Of a DNA stretch of 64,000 nt, positions 44,524 to 53,857 are shown piece after piece (position 1 is the first letter of the stretch; the number at the start of each line of letters is the position of its first letter). The DNA lies in NCBI GenBank assembly GCA_902612325.1, contig CACMDB010000001.1, positions 62,001 to 126,000 on the forward strand, in the 5' to 3' direction. The DNA comes from an uncultured Pelagibacteraceae bacterium (GTDB taxonomy: Bacteria; Pseudomonadota; Alphaproteobacteria; Pelagibacterales; Pelagibacteraceae). The translations under genes were made by a program, and so were the position numbers. Under the pieces are notes generated by a model. That model had not been told where the DNA came from, ran no database searches, and saw only the letters and a program-made list of their open reading frames with translations.

Positions 44524-45707
44524 CAAGCAACTAAAGTATCTTTATTGCTGTCTTTGTTATAGAGGCTCATTATAGCATTATCTTCAACTTCATAAATCCT
44601 ATCTGAATAGAAACCATTAAACTGTGTTCTAAAGGTAAGGCCGTATGAACCTAATTGACCAAGTTCAATATAATCATTTTCTTTAATATTATTAGGTAAA
44701 AGGAATGGACCTTTCATGTAATCCATGCTGTCGCATGTTGGTCCATAAAAATCAAATGCAGTTAGTTTTTTTGAAATAATTTTGTTTGAATTATCCTTTA
44801 TCATTTTAGATGGAAACACAATATTCGGTGTTCCTGCATCAAAAAGTGTTCCATAAGTTCCATCATTTATATAAAGTTTTTGTTTTTTTCTTAAGTTAAC
44901 CCGAACTATAGTTGAACCACTTTCAGCAACTAAGGCTCTACCTGGTTCACAAATTATTTCTGGTAGTTTTTCAATCTTTAAATTTTCTAAACCTTTCTTA
45001 ATTTCATCAAAATAACTCTCTAAAGAGGGTGGAATTAAATCTGGATAGATAGTTGGAAAGCCGCCTCCTATATTTAAATAATCGGGAACAATTTTCGTTT
45101 TCTTTATTATATTTGCAATTTCGGAAATCCCTTTTGAGTATGAAATTGGATGCATACATTGCGATCCTACGTGAAAACTTAATCCAATCTTTTTTGAATG
45201 TTGTTTTACTAATCTTAAAAGTCCTGCCGCCTCTGAATTTATAGCACCGAATTTTTTTGATAAGTCTATTTCAGCATGTTCATTTGATACAGCCACTCTT
45301 ACAAATAACTCTAAATCTTTTGCATTGCTGGTGCTCTCAATAATTTTTATCAATTCATCTTTAGTATCGAGTGCAAATGTTTTGACTCCATATTTGAAGT
45401 ATGCTTCACTTATATCTTCTCTACTTTTAATTGTGTGCATGAAAGAACACTTTGATACTTGATCAAATTTTCTGACTGCTTTTATCTCTTCCACTGAGGC
45501 AACATCAAATTGATTAATACCGCTTTTTAATAAAGTTTTGATCACCTCAGGATGAGGATTTGTTTTGACAGCATATAGAATTTTACCTGGAAAGTTTTTT
45601 TGAAAAAATTTGGAAGCTGAAAGAATTGATTTCTTTCTAATACAATAAACCGGTTTGTCTGGTCTCAGTTGATTAACTAGTTCTTCAACCGACTTAAATT
45701 TTTGCAT
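44523..45707 (-). CDS. ornithine/lysine decarboxylase, PLP fold III
   Basis: Decarboxylase of the eukaryotic-ODC/alanine-racemase fold, making putrescine from ornithine or cadaverine from lysine. The 394-residue protein has the PLP Lys48 in YAVKTNPHP. HVGSQC is near 180, the GGGFP phosphate loop near 215, CEPGRALVAESG near 255, and the catalytic Cys at about 325 in GPTCDSMD. Length and motifs match bacterial ODC/LDC of this fold; which substrate it prefers cannot be read off. It is first in the three-gene polyamine run. A GGGGGG tract stands eight bases before its ATG, and a six-codon out-of-frame ORF overlaps the start (see 45694-45721). Confidence 0.92.
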   Translation of the reverse strand: MQKFKSVEELVNQLRPDKPVYCIRKKSILSASKFFQKNFPGKILYAVKTNPHPEVIKTLLKSGINQFDVASVEEIKAVRKFDQVSKCSFMHTIKSREDISEAYFKYGVKTFALDTKDELIKIIESTSNAKDLELFVRVAVSNEHAEIDLSKKFGAINSEAAGLLRLVKQHSKKIGLSFHVGSQCMHPISYSKGISEIANIIKKTKIVPDYLNIGGGFPTIYPDLIPPSLESYFDEIKKGLENLKIEKLPEIICEPGRALVAESGSTIVRVNLRKKQKLYINDGTYGTLFDAGTPNIVFPSKMIKDNSNKIISKKLTAFDFYGPTCDSMDYMKGPFLLPNNIKENDYIELGQLGSYGLTFRTQFNGFYSDRIYEVEDNAIMSLYNKDSNKDTLVA

Positions 45708-45721
45708 TTTTCATGCCCCCC
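45694..45721 (-). promoter_or_regulatory. G-rich ribosome site and overlapping mini-ORF at the decarboxylase start
   Basis: On the minus strand six consecutive G (45721-45716) lie eight bases before the decarboxylase ATG (45707), at the right distance to act as a Shine-Dalgarno sequence. One base after the G run an ATG (45714) opens a six-codon frame (Met-Lys-Asn-Ala-Lys-Ile) that ends with TAA at 45696-45694, inside and out of frame with the decarboxylase. Whether it is translated is unknown. G6 is striking in a genome this AT-rich. Confidence 0.4.
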
Positions 45722-45856
45722 AAAAAAAATTTAACAAAAAAAAGTCTTTTTATTTAAAAAAAACTTTAATGAATCGAGCAATTAATTCAATACTTACCTA
45801 ATGTAAAGCAAATAATGACCTATTGAATTGTGGAAAAAAATTCCCATATTGGACCT

Positions 45857-46420
45857 ATGAAAAACGAAGGCGCATTACAAAATTTAGCTGATTTCAACAA
45901 TAAATCACTATTAATTGTTGATGATGACAATCCATTTAGAGAAAGATTAGCTAGGGCTATGGAAAAAAAGGGTTTTGAAGTTATTCAAGCTGAAGGTGTG
46001 CAAAAAGGAATTGATACAGTCAAAGCAAAAAAACCAGGATTCGCTGTTGTTGATTTGAGGTTGGGCGATGGCAATGGTTTAGAAGTTGTAAAACAAATAC
46101 AGACCTCTAATCCTGAAAGTAGAATAATAATGTTAACAGGATATGGAAATATTCCAACTGCTGTTGCAGCAATAAAAGAGGGAGCAATAGATTATTTGGC
46201 TAAACCTGCAGATGCAGATGATGTTGAAAAAGCTCTTTTAGCTGATCCTGCTAAAAAAGCGGCTCCACCTGAAAATCCAATGTCAGCAGATAGAGTAAAA
46301 TGGGAACATATACACAGAGTTTTTGAATTGTGTAACAGAAATGTTTCAGAGACAGCAAGAAGACTAAAAATGCACCGAAGAACTCTTCAAAGAATTTTAT
46401 CTAAAAGATCACCTAAATAA
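45857..46420 (+). CDS. regA: RegA/ActR/PrrA-type response regulator
   Basis: Two-component regulator that in other alphaproteobacteria controls redox-dependent genes. From ATG 45857 it has 187 residues; a GTG at 45830 would add nine residues and has no better ribosome site. The receiver domain has the acidic pocket DDD at about 22-24, the phospho-acceptor Asp66 in VVDLRLGDG, MLTGYGN, and the Lys in YLAKPAD. A Pro/Ala linker then leads to a Fis-type helix-turn-helix (SETARRLKMHRRTLQRIL) at the end. The cognate sensor RegB and SenC are not adjacent. The stop overlaps bioY by eight bases tail to tail. Confidence 0.9.
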   Translation: MKNEGALQNLADFNNKSLLIVDDDNPFRERLARAMEKKGFEVIQAEGVQKGIDTVKAKKPGFAVVDLRLGDGNGLEVVKQIQTSNPESRIIMLTGYGNIPTAVAAIKEGAIDYLAKPADADDVEKALLADPAKKAAPPENPMSADRVKWEHIHRVFELCNRNVSETARRLKMHRRTLQRILSKRSPK

Positions 46421-46964
46421 GTTTTCTTAATTTAAAAATTTTCTTGGCAATAAGCACAAGTAAAACTATCTTAAATATTTCAGCTAATAGAAAAGGCTTA
46501 ACACCTAAATCGAATATAGGTTTATCCCATCCAATTAGTGTCCCTAACCACAAAATACCAAAAATATAGATTGTTGATACTGCAAGTATAAGTTTTGAGA
46601 AAATGATTAAATAATTATCTTTTAATTTTACAAAAGAAGCTAAAAAACAAGCTGAAAGAAATCCAATTAGATATCCCATTGTTGGACCTGTAAAATAAGC
46701 TAAACCTATTCCTCTTTCTGGGGAGTTTGAAAACACAGGAAGACCTGCAATTCCTTCAATCAAATATAAACCAATTGTCGCAACACCTATTTTATATCCA
46801 AAGCTTATTCCAATAAAAAGAACTACAAAAGTTTGCATTGTCATTGGAACTGGATAGAAAGGAATTTTAATTTTTGCCGAGACAGCAAGTAACACAGAAC
46901 CTAAAAAAATTACAAGTATTGATTTAATTATTTGGGCTTGTGTATTTTGCTTTATAAGTTCCAT
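46413..46964 (-). CDS. bioY: biotin transporter BioY
   Basis: Substrate-binding membrane component (S component) for biotin uptake. The 183-residue protein has six hydrophobic segments. The BioY motif lies in FYPVPMTMQTFVVLFIG (about 33-49), GIGLAYFTGPTMGYLIGF near 84, and LGTLIGWDKPIFDLGVKPFL near 145. The ECF ATPase and T component (bioM, bioN) are not nearby; BioY can work alone in some bacteria. Its presence fits a biotin-requiring streamlined cell, but the bio genes cannot be checked here. Confidence 0.93.
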   Translation of the reverse strand: MELIKQNTQAQIIKSILVIFLGSVLLAVSAKIKIPFYPVPMTMQTFVVLFIGISFGYKIGVATIGLYLIEGIAGLPVFSNSPERGIGLAYFTGPTMGYLIGFLSACFLASFVKLKDNYLIIFSKLILAVSTIYIFGILWLGTLIGWDKPIFDLGVKPFLLAEIFKIVLLVLIAKKIFKLRKLI

Positions 46965-46989
46965 AAAAAATAATACTCTTATTTCTGTC

Positions 46990-46995
46990 TATAAT
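46990..46995 (+). promoter_or_regulatory. possible -10 box for polA
   Basis: A perfect TATAAT at 46990-46995 lies 15 bases before the polA ATG in the 46-base divergent gap to bioY. The region 16-18 bases upstream is only A/T, with no -35 match, so this is a half-supported promoter. Confidence 0.4.
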
Positions 46996-47010
46996 CTATA
47001 TTAATTTCTA

Positions 47011-49785
47011 ATGGGAAAAATTAAAAAAACAGATCATTTTTATTTAATTGATGGATCAGGTTACATTTTTAGAGCGTATTATGCGTTACCACCATTAACG
47101 CGTAAAAGTGATGGATTACCTACGGGTGCAGTGAGTGGTTTTTGCAGTATGCTTTTTAAACTTCTAGAGGACTCAAAGTCAAGTCAAAATTTACAAAAAC
47201 CAACACATTTTGCAGTTATATTTGACTCTGCTAGAAAAACTTTCAGAAACGAAATTTATAGTGATTACAAAGCTAATAGAGCTGAAGCACCTGATGATTT
47301 GGCTCCTCAATTTGATTATATCAGAAAATCAGTATTAGCTTTTAATTTACCTTCATTAGAATTGATAAATTATGAAGCGGATGACTTAATTGCAACGTAT
47401 GTTGAAATGATTTTAAAAGAAGGTGCAAAAGTAACAATAGTGTCCTCAGATAAGGATTTAATGCAATTATACAAAAAAAACGTTCGAATTTATGATCCAA
47501 TGAAAAATAAGTTTATTTCAGAGGAAGATATTAAAAATAAATTTGGTGTAGGTGCAAGTAAGGTAATTGATGTCCAGGCTTTAGCTGGTGATAGCAGCGA
47601 TAATGTACCAGGAGTTCACGGAATTGGTGTTAAAACAGCTGCAGAATTAATTAATAAATATGGAGACCTTGAAAAACTTTTAAAATCTGCTCATGAAATT
47701 AAACAAAACAAAAGAAGAGAAACACTCATTGAGAATAAAGATAAGGCTTTAATAAGTAAAAAACTAGTGACATTAAAAAGTGATGCTCCAGTAAATAAAA
47801 ACCTAACTGATCTTGAATTAAAAAGTATTGATAAAGATAAACTTTATAAATTTTTGAGGGAGATGGAATTTAATAGATTGTTGAGTTCAGCTATCTCTGC
47901 ATATGGAGAACCAAATTTAACAAGTATTAAAAACGAGGTTAAAATTGAAAAAAATCAAAAAACAATCAATAAAAAAGAATATTATCTAATTGAAAATTTG
48001 GAACAAATCGACAAGTGGATAACTGAAGCTGAGGAGTTAGGTGAAGTTGCAGTAGATACTGAAACAAACTCATTAGATCCTCATCAGGCAGATCTAGTCG
48101 GTATTTCATTAAGCTCAAAAATTGGAAAAGCCTGTTATATTCCTATCGGTCATAAATCTAACAAATGTATCGAAAAAGATTTAGTTTTAAAAAAGTTAAA
48201 ACCTTTACTTGAGGATCCTAGTATCAAAAAAATAGGTCAAAATATAAAATTTGATTTTATAGTTTTTTTCAAACACGGAATTAATATGACTTCAATGGAA
48301 GATACCATGCTGATGTCCTATGTTCTTGATGCAGGAAAAAATAGACATAATATGGATACATTGTCAGAAATTCATTTAAACCATAAAACAATATCTTTTA
48401 AAGATTTAGTTGGCACAGGAAAAAAGGAGATCAATTTCAGTGAAGTAGATGTTGAAAAAGCCAAAGATTACGCAGCCGAAGATGCTGATATTACATTTAG
48501 ATTATACAAAAAATTTCAAAAAAGTTTGAAGGATGAAAAAATGATAAATATCTACGAGATATTTGAAAAGCCTTTATTAAAAATTCTTGCTTTTATGGAA
48601 ATTGAAGGAGTTAAAATAGATAATAAATTTTTAAAATCATTATCCACCAAATTTGAAAAAAAGATTGTTAAAATTCAAAATGAAGTTTTTAAAATATCTA
48701 AAAAAGAATTTAATATTGCATCACCAAAACAACTTGGGGAAATATTATATAATGATCTTAAAATTGCAGATTTAAAAAAAACAAAAAAAGGGAGTTTTGC
48801 AACAAGCGCTTCGGTTTTAGAAGATTTAGCATTTAAAGGTCATAAGTTTCCCCAATTAGTATTGGATTGGAGACAGGTATCTAAATTGAAAAATACCTAC
48901 TCAGACTCTTTGCCGGAACATATCAATCCTAACACACAAAGAGTACATACTTCTTTTTTATTAGCAGCTACTACAACTGGCAGATTAGCGTCAAGCGATC
49001 CAAACTTACAAAATATTCCTATTAAATCTGAGGATGGTAAAGATATCCGTAAGGCATTTATAGCTAAAAAAGATCATGTTTTAATTTCTGCAGATTATAA
49101 CCAAATTGAGATGAGAATTTTAGCTGATTTGGCTGACGTGAAAGGATTAAAAAAAGCTTTTAAAAACAACGAAGATATTCATTCACTCACAGCTAGTCAA
49201 ATTTTTAATGTTGATATAAAAAAAGTAAATCAAGATCAGAGAAGAAAAGCTAAAGCTATAAATTTTGGAATTATTTATGGAATTTCACAATATGGATTGG
49301 CAAAACAAATTAATGTCACAAATCATGAAGCTGAGGAATTCCTTAATGCTTATTTTTCGAAATTTCCCGAAATAAAAATTTATATGGACCGAACAATAAA
49401 GTTTTGTAGAAAAAGTGGATTTGTGAATAATATTTTTGGAAGACGATCACATTTTATTAATATCAACGATAAAAACTATAATATTAGAAATTTTCAAGAG
49501 CGCGCAGCAATTAATGCTCCAATTCAAGGTTCTGCGGCAGAAATAATGAGATTAGCCATGATAAGACTTAATAAAAAATTAAGTGATCAAAAAAATCAGA
49601 AAACAAAAATGTTATTGCAAATCCATGATGAGTTAATTTTTGAAACTCCTAAAGAAGAAGCAAAAAGAATCAGTAAAATTATAATTGATGAAATGTCTAG
49701 TGTTGTTAAGAGTGAACAGCATTCTTTTTCCATACCTTTAACAGTTGATCTAAATACCGGAGAAAATTGGGGTACACTTCATTAA
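47011..49785 (+). CDS. polA: DNA polymerase I
   Basis: Repair and primer-removal polymerase. The 924-residue protein has all three domains. The 5' nuclease (about 1-295) shows IDGSGYIFRAYYALPPL, SSDKDLMQL and GDSSDNVPGVHGIGVKTA. The 3'-5' exonuclease (about 325-515) keeps the metal ligands in AVDTETNSLDP, so proofreading looks intact. The polymerase (about 535-924) has TTGRLASSDPNLQNIP, SADYNQIEMRILA, the O helix RRKAKAINFGIIYGIS and LQIHDELIFE. Length equals that of E. coli PolI. Confidence 0.97.
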   Translation: MGKIKKTDHFYLIDGSGYIFRAYYALPPLTRKSDGLPTGAVSGFCSMLFKLLEDSKSSQNLQKPTHFAVIFDSARKTFRNEIYSDYKANRAEAPDDLAPQFDYIRKSVLAFNLPSLELINYEADDLIATYVEMILKEGAKVTIVSSDKDLMQLYKKNVRIYDPMKNKFISEEDIKNKFGVGASKVIDVQALAGDSSDNVPGVHGIGVKTAAELINKYGDLEKLLKSAHEIKQNKRRETLIENKDKALISKKLVTLKSDAPVNKNLTDLELKSIDKDKLYKFLREMEFNRLLSSAISAYGEPNLTSIKNEVKIEKNQKTINKKEYYLIENLEQIDKWITEAEELGEVAVDTETNSLDPHQADLVGISLSSKIGKACYIPIGHKSNKCIEKDLVLKKLKPLLEDPSIKKIGQNIKFDFIVFFKHGINMTSMEDTMLMSYVLDAGKNRHNMDTLSEIHLNHKTISFKDLVGTGKKEINFSEVDVEKAKDYAAEDADITFRLYKKFQKSLKDEKMINIYEIFEKPLLKILAFMEIEGVKIDNKFLKSLSTKFEKKIVKIQNEVFKISKKEFNIASPKQLGEILYNDLKIADLKKTKKGSFATSASVLEDLAFKGHKFPQLVLDWRQVSKLKNTYSDSLPEHINPNTQRVHTSFLLAATTTGRLASSDPNLQNIPIKSEDGKDIRKAFIAKKDHVLISADYNQIEMRILADLADVKGLKKAFKNNEDIHSLTASQIFNVDIKKVNQDQRRKAKAINFGIIYGISQYGLAKQINVTNHEAEEFLNAYFSKFPEIKIYMDRTIKFCRKSGFVNNIFGRRSHFININDKNYNIRNFQERAAINAPIQGSAAEIMRLAMIRLNKKLSDQKNQKTKMLLQIHDELIFETPKEEAKRISKIIIDEMSSVVKSEQHSFSIPLTVDLNTGENWGTLH

Positions 49786-49830
49786 TTTAATTGCCCAAAT
49801 TAGAACAATTTAGTATTTTTATAATTGAGT

Positions 49831-50538
49831 ATGCAGAAACAAACAATTGCCCTTGTCGATGATGATAGAAATATTTTAACAAGTCTGAGTATAGCTTTAG
49901 AGAAAGAGGGATTTAAAGTTCAAACATATATTGATGGTGAAAGCGCTTTAATTGGTTTAACTAGAACCCCTCCGGATCTAGCAATCGTTGATATTAAAAT
50001 GCCAAAAATGGATGGAGAAGAACTACTTAAAAAGCTAAGAAAAAAAACTTCATTACCAGTTATTTTTTTGACCTCTAAAGATGATGAAATTGATGAATTG
50101 CTTGGGCTGAAGTTAGGAGCAGATGATTTCATTAAAAAATCTGGAGGTTTTTCAATTAAAGTGTTGATTGAAAGAATAAGAGTGCAACTTAGAAAGAAAG
50201 ATTCAAAAGAAATTATAGAGGAAAATAAAAGTATAATATCTCATGGTAAGTTAAAACTAGATCCTTCACAATTAGAGTGTGAATGGAATGGTAAACAATT
50301 GCCAGATAAACTTACTACGACTGAATTTTTATTAGTTAAGGAATTAGCAAAAAGACCAGGTATAATCAAAGAAAGAGCTCAGTTGATGGATATAGCTTAT
50401 AGAGAAGATACCGATATAGAGGACAGAACAATAGATAGTCATGTAAAAAGAATAAGAAAAAAATTTAAAAAGGTTGACCCCGAATTTTCAGCTATAGAAA
50501 CTAGATATGGAAGTGGATATAGGTGGAATGTTAGCTGA
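49831..50538 (+). CDS. chvI: ChvI-type response regulator
   Basis: OmpR-family regulator that in other alphaproteobacteria responds with ChvG to envelope or acid stress. Starting at ATG 49831 it has 235 residues; a TTG two codons earlier also fits. The receiver domain has DDD at the N-terminus, phospho-acceptor Asp54 in [11 protein letters not shown], and the Lys in DDFIKKS. The winged-helix DNA-binding domain covers about 135-232 ([37 protein letters not shown]). The stop overlaps the chvG ATG by one base. Confidence 0.93.
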   Translation: MQKQTIALVDDDRNILTSLSIALEKEGFKVQTYIDGESALIGLTRTPPDLAIVDIKMPKMDGEELLKKLRKKTSLPVIFLTSKDDEIDELLGLKLGADDFIKKSGGFSIKVLIERIRVQLRKKDSKEIIEENKSIISHGKLKLDPSQLECEWNGKQLPDKLTTTEFLLVKELAKRPGIIKERAQLMDIAYREDTDIEDRTIDSHVKRIRKKFKKVDPEFSAIETRYGSGYRWNVS

Positions 50539-52079
50539 TGTTAAGCAACCTTCTTAAAAACTTATCTATACTAAAAAAATTTTTATTTATTAATTTTATT
50601 TTTTTTACAATTATTGGAATTTTTCTTTTTATTTACTTAAAAAATGTTCAACCAAATTTGATAAAAAAAAAATCGTCTAATCACATTGAAGTGATTAATA
50701 ATACAATTGATAATTTGACAAGATTAAATGTCGAATTTGTAGAAGATGACATCAGGAAATTTCTCTTTTCCACAAGATTTCTTTTTCAAAATTTAGATAG
50801 AGTGATATTTTTTGATAATCAACTAAACTTAATTGGTGATACAGATACCTTAGATCTTGATCCAAGATCATTTTCACAAAGATTAGATATTGTTGAATTT
50901 GAAGTGTTAACTGAAAAAAAAACTAAAGAAATCACTGAGAAAAAAAATATTGATGTTGGAAATAATAACGTTGTTTCTCTTAATGATGTACTTTTAAATT
51001 ACGCATCCTCTAAAAATTTTGGAACACCTTTTACTTTTACCCAAGAAGAGTTCAATAAATTTAAGCTGACAACAATTAAAAATGTAATGCAAAAAGGTGA
51101 AAACATTGGTTATCTAGCTATTACAGAAAATGCAAATGATGTTAAAGCAGCTATAGACGAAAGAAAGACTTTTGTAATTAGAACAGCTTTAGCTATTGGT
51201 TTAGTAATATTAATTTTCTCCTTTGTTTTAAACAGATATTTCTTAAAACCAATTAAAAATTTAGTAACGTATACGGAAACAATCAGAAATAAAGATCCAA
51301 AAGTTACTAATCTTGATATTTTAAAAAAAAGAAATGATGAACTAGGATTACTCTCAAAATCACTAGATGATATGACAAATGAATTAACTAAAAGGATTTC
51401 CCATGCTGAAAATTTTTCAACAGATTTAGTTCATGAAATAAGAAATCCACTAGCTTCTCTCAAGAGTGCGTCTGAAATTTTACATGATACGACTGATGTT
51501 GAGCAAAGGATTAAATTAATTGACATTTTAAGTCATGATGTTCAAAGAATTGAAAGATTAATTACAGATTATTCACAAATGCTAAAAGATGAAGTTGCGT
51601 TAAGTAAAGAAAAAATTAAAAAACTTGATATCGAGCCAATTATTAAATCAGTAGTAGATGATTTTAATAATATTTATAAATTAAAAAGAGGAATAAATAT
51701 TTCTTATTCGAACGATGGAAAAAACAAATATTTGATAAATGGAATAGAAAATAGGATTGAACAAATAGTTGCTAATCTTTTGGATAACGCAATATCTTTC
51801 AGTGGTGATAATAAAGATGTAATTGTTAAGGTTTCAAAATTAGAAAATGACAAAGTTTCAATTAATATTTTAGATGAAGGACAAGGATTTAAAGAAAAAG
51901 ATACCAATAAAATATTTAAAAGATTTTATAGTAATAGACCTGATAAATTTGGACAACATTCAGGACTTGGTTTAAATATAGTTAAAAATTTAGTCGATTT
52001 ACATAATGCCACAATAAGAGCATCTAACAGATTAGACAGAAAAGGAGCAAGTATGGAAATTATATTTCCAAATGCTTAA
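50538..52079 (+). CDS. chvG: ChvG-type sensor histidine kinase
   Basis: Membrane histidine kinase partner of ChvI. The 513-residue protein has a first membrane helix at about 14-36, a periplasmic sensor region to about 210, and a second helix at about 213-233. A HAMP region follows, then the phospho-acceptor His299 in DLVHEIRNPLASLKSA. The ATP-binding domain has the N box (EQIVANLLDNAISFS), DEGQGF and GLGLNIVKNLV. The periplasmic part contains an acidic/basic insert near 130-150 unlike the enteric sensors. In Rhizobiales hprK and the PTS genes usually follow; here ahcY does. Confidence 0.93.
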   Translation: MLSNLLKNLSILKKFLFINFIFFTIIGIFLFIYLKNVQPNLIKKKSSNHIEVINNTIDNLTRLNVEFVEDDIRKFLFSTRFLFQNLDRVIFFDNQLNLIGDTDTLDLDPRSFSQRLDIVEFEVLTEKKTKEITEKKNIDVGNNNVVSLNDVLLNYASSKNFGTPFTFTQEEFNKFKLTTIKNVMQKGENIGYLAITENANDVKAAIDERKTFVIRTALAIGLVILIFSFVLNRYFLKPIKNLVTYTETIRNKDPKVTNLDILKKRNDELGLLSKSLDDMTNELTKRISHAENFSTDLVHEIRNPLASLKSASEILHDTTDVEQRIKLIDILSHDVQRIERLITDYSQMLKDEVALSKEKIKKLDIEPIIKSVVDDFNNIYKLKRGINISYSNDGKNKYLINGIENRIEQIVANLLDNAISFSGDNKDVIVKVSKLENDKVSINILDEGQGFKEKDTNKIFKRFYSNRPDKFGQHSGLGLNIVKNLVDLHNATIRASNRLDRKGASMEIIFPNA

Positions 52080-52124
52080 AGAGTTCTATTGATTAATTAA
52101 TTCTTTATTGTTAGAAGACGCACC

Positions 52125-53411
52125 ATGGAAGATTTCAAAGTTAAAGATTTGACCCAAGCTGAGTTTGGTAGAAAAGAAATTTCAATAGCAGAGAGCGAAA
52201 TGCCTGGCTTAATGGCTTTAAGAGAAGAATACTCTGGAAAGTCACCGCTAAAAGGAGCAAAAATTATTGGATGTCTGCACATGACTATTCAAACAGCTGT
52301 TTTAATTGAAACACTCGTTTCTTTAGGTGCAGAGGTAAGATGGTCATCATGTAACATTTTTTCAACTCAAGATCATGCAGCAGCTGCAATCGCCAAAGCT
52401 GGGATTCCAGTATATGCTTGGAAGGGAGAAACTGAAGAGGAATATATTTGGTGTATTAAACAAACTATTGAGGGTAAAAAAGATTGGGCGCCTAACATGC
52501 TTTTAGATGATGGAGGAGACCTTACTGCAATGATGCATCAAGAGTATAAAGAATTACTTAAAAATGTGAAAGGTGTTTCAGAGGAGACGACAACAGGCAT
52601 TAAAGCTCTTAATAAAATGGAAAAAGATAAAACTTTGTTAGTGCCTGCAATAAATGTAAATGATTCTGTCACCAAATCTAAATTTGACAATCTCTATGGA
52701 TGTAGAGAGAGTTTAGTTGATGGCATAAGAAGAGCTACAGATGTTATGATGTCTGGAAAAATTGCTATAGTTGCTGGATTTGGAGATGTCGGCAAAGGAA
52801 GCGCTGCATCTTTAAGACAAAGTGGTGCTAGAGTATTAGTTACAGAAGCTGATCCAATTTGTGCATTACAAGCAGCAATGGAGGGTTACGAAGTGGTTTT
52901 GATGGAAGAGGCAATTAGCAAAGCTGACATCGTCGTTACAGCAACTGGTAACAAAGATATTGTTACAGCTGATCATATGAGAGAAATGAAAGATAGAGCA
53001 ATTTTGTGTAACATAGGACACTTTGATAACGAAATTCAAGTTGAAGCTTTGAAAAATTATAAATGGACTGAAGTAAAACCTCAAGTTCACGAGATAGAAT
53101 TACCAAGTAAAAAAAGGATTATTTTATTAGCAGAAGGTAGATTAGTTAATTTAGGTTGTGCCACAGGTCATCCAAGTTTTGTAATGAGCGCATCGTTTAC
53201 TAACCAAGTGATTGCTCAGATAGAGCTTTGGAATAATCATAAAAACTATGAGAACAAAGTTTATGTTTTACCAAAACATTTAGATGAGAAGGTTGCCACA
53301 CTTCATCTTAAGAAAGTTGGAGCAAAATTAACCAAATTATCAAAAGAACAGGCGGACTATATAAGTGTCGGAGTCGAAGGTCCTTTTAAACCTAATGCCT
53401 ACCGCTATTAA
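52125..53411 (+). CDS. ahcY: adenosylhomocysteinase
   Basis: Hydrolyses S-adenosylhomocysteine to homocysteine and adenosine, removing the inhibitory product of SAM-dependent methylation and returning sulfur to methionine. The 428-residue protein has [16 protein letters not shown] near residue 50, [16 protein letters not shown], the NAD motif [10 protein letters not shown] and the C-terminal [10 protein letters not shown]-like end ([10 protein letters not shown]). The start is the first ATG of the frame, 45 bases after chvG. I looked for a SAM- or SAH-sensing riboswitch in that gap and found none; it is too short. Confidence 0.97.
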   Translation: MEDFKVKDLTQAEFGRKEISIAESEMPGLMALREEYSGKSPLKGAKIIGCLHMTIQTAVLIETLVSLGAEVRWSSCNIFSTQDHAAAAIAKAGIPVYAWKGETEEEYIWCIKQTIEGKKDWAPNMLLDDGGDLTAMMHQEYKELLKNVKGVSEETTTGIKALNKMEKDKTLLVPAINVNDSVTKSKFDNLYGCRESLVDGIRRATDVMMSGKIAIVAGFGDVGKGSAASLRQSGARVLVTEADPICALQAAMEGYEVVLMEEAISKADIVVTATGNKDIVTADHMREMKDRAILCNIGHFDNEIQVEALKNYKWTEVKPQVHEIELPSKKRIILLAEGRLVNLGCATGHPSFVMSASFTNQVIAQIELWNNHKNYENKVYVLPKHLDEKVATLHLKKVGAKLTKLSKEQADYISVGVEGPFKPNAYRY

Positions 53412-53844
53412 AAGTGATAAAATAGATTTATCTACAGAAAAAGAAACAGAGGAACTCGCCAGTACATTTTTAAAAAAAATCAAGCCTGGATGCTTTATTT
53501 TTTTATATGGTGAAATCGGGGTAGGAAAAACTACTTTTATTAGATATCTTATTAATCAATTTCAAAAACTTAATAAATTGGAGATAACAGAAGTTACGAG
53601 TCCCACTTTTAATTTGTTAAATGAGTATCAAATAAATGATTTCAAGATAAATCATTATGATCTATTTAGATTAAAATCTACTGAGGAAATTAAAAATTTA
53701 GATTTATTTGAGGATAATAAAAACACAATTACTTTAGTAGAATGGCCACAAATAATTAAAGAAAAACCAAAAAATTTGATAGAATTAGTTTTCGAGTATG
53801 GAAAAGATCACAAAACTAGATCTGTTCAAATTAAAGGTTTATAG
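53395..53844 (+). CDS. tsaE: tRNA threonylcarbamoyladenosine biosynthesis ATPase TsaE
   Basis: ATPase that works with TsaB and TsaD to make t6A37 in ANN-decoding tRNAs. The frame reaches back into ahcY, but the natural ATG is 53395 (149 residues), overlapping ahcY by 17 bases. Walker A is [10 protein letters not shown] near residue 39, then [10 protein letters not shown] and HYDLFRL, and the LVEWPQ motif, all typical of TsaE. TsaB/TsaD are not in the window. It is followed 13 bases later by the AmgK-like gene, a common alphaproteobacterial neighbourhood. Confidence 0.95.
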   Translation: MPTAIKSDKIDLSTEKETEELASTFLKKIKPGCFIFLYGEIGVGKTTFIRYLINQFQKLNKLEITEVTSPTFNLLNEYQINDFKINHYDLFRLKSTEEIKNLDLFEDNKNTITLVEWPQIIKEKPKNLIELVFEYGKDHKTRSVQIKGL

Positions 53845-53857
53845 CTTCTATTCCTGA

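Noticed and set aside
52080-52124. SAM-V, SAM-II or SAH riboswitch before ahcY
   Set aside because: The gap is only 45 bases and has no GC stem or consensus core; nothing like the metX element is seen.
53365-53394. Upstream start for tsaE inside ahcY
   Set aside because: ATG 53395 gives the family N-terminus; the extra ten residues only reflect the ahcY reading frame shifted.
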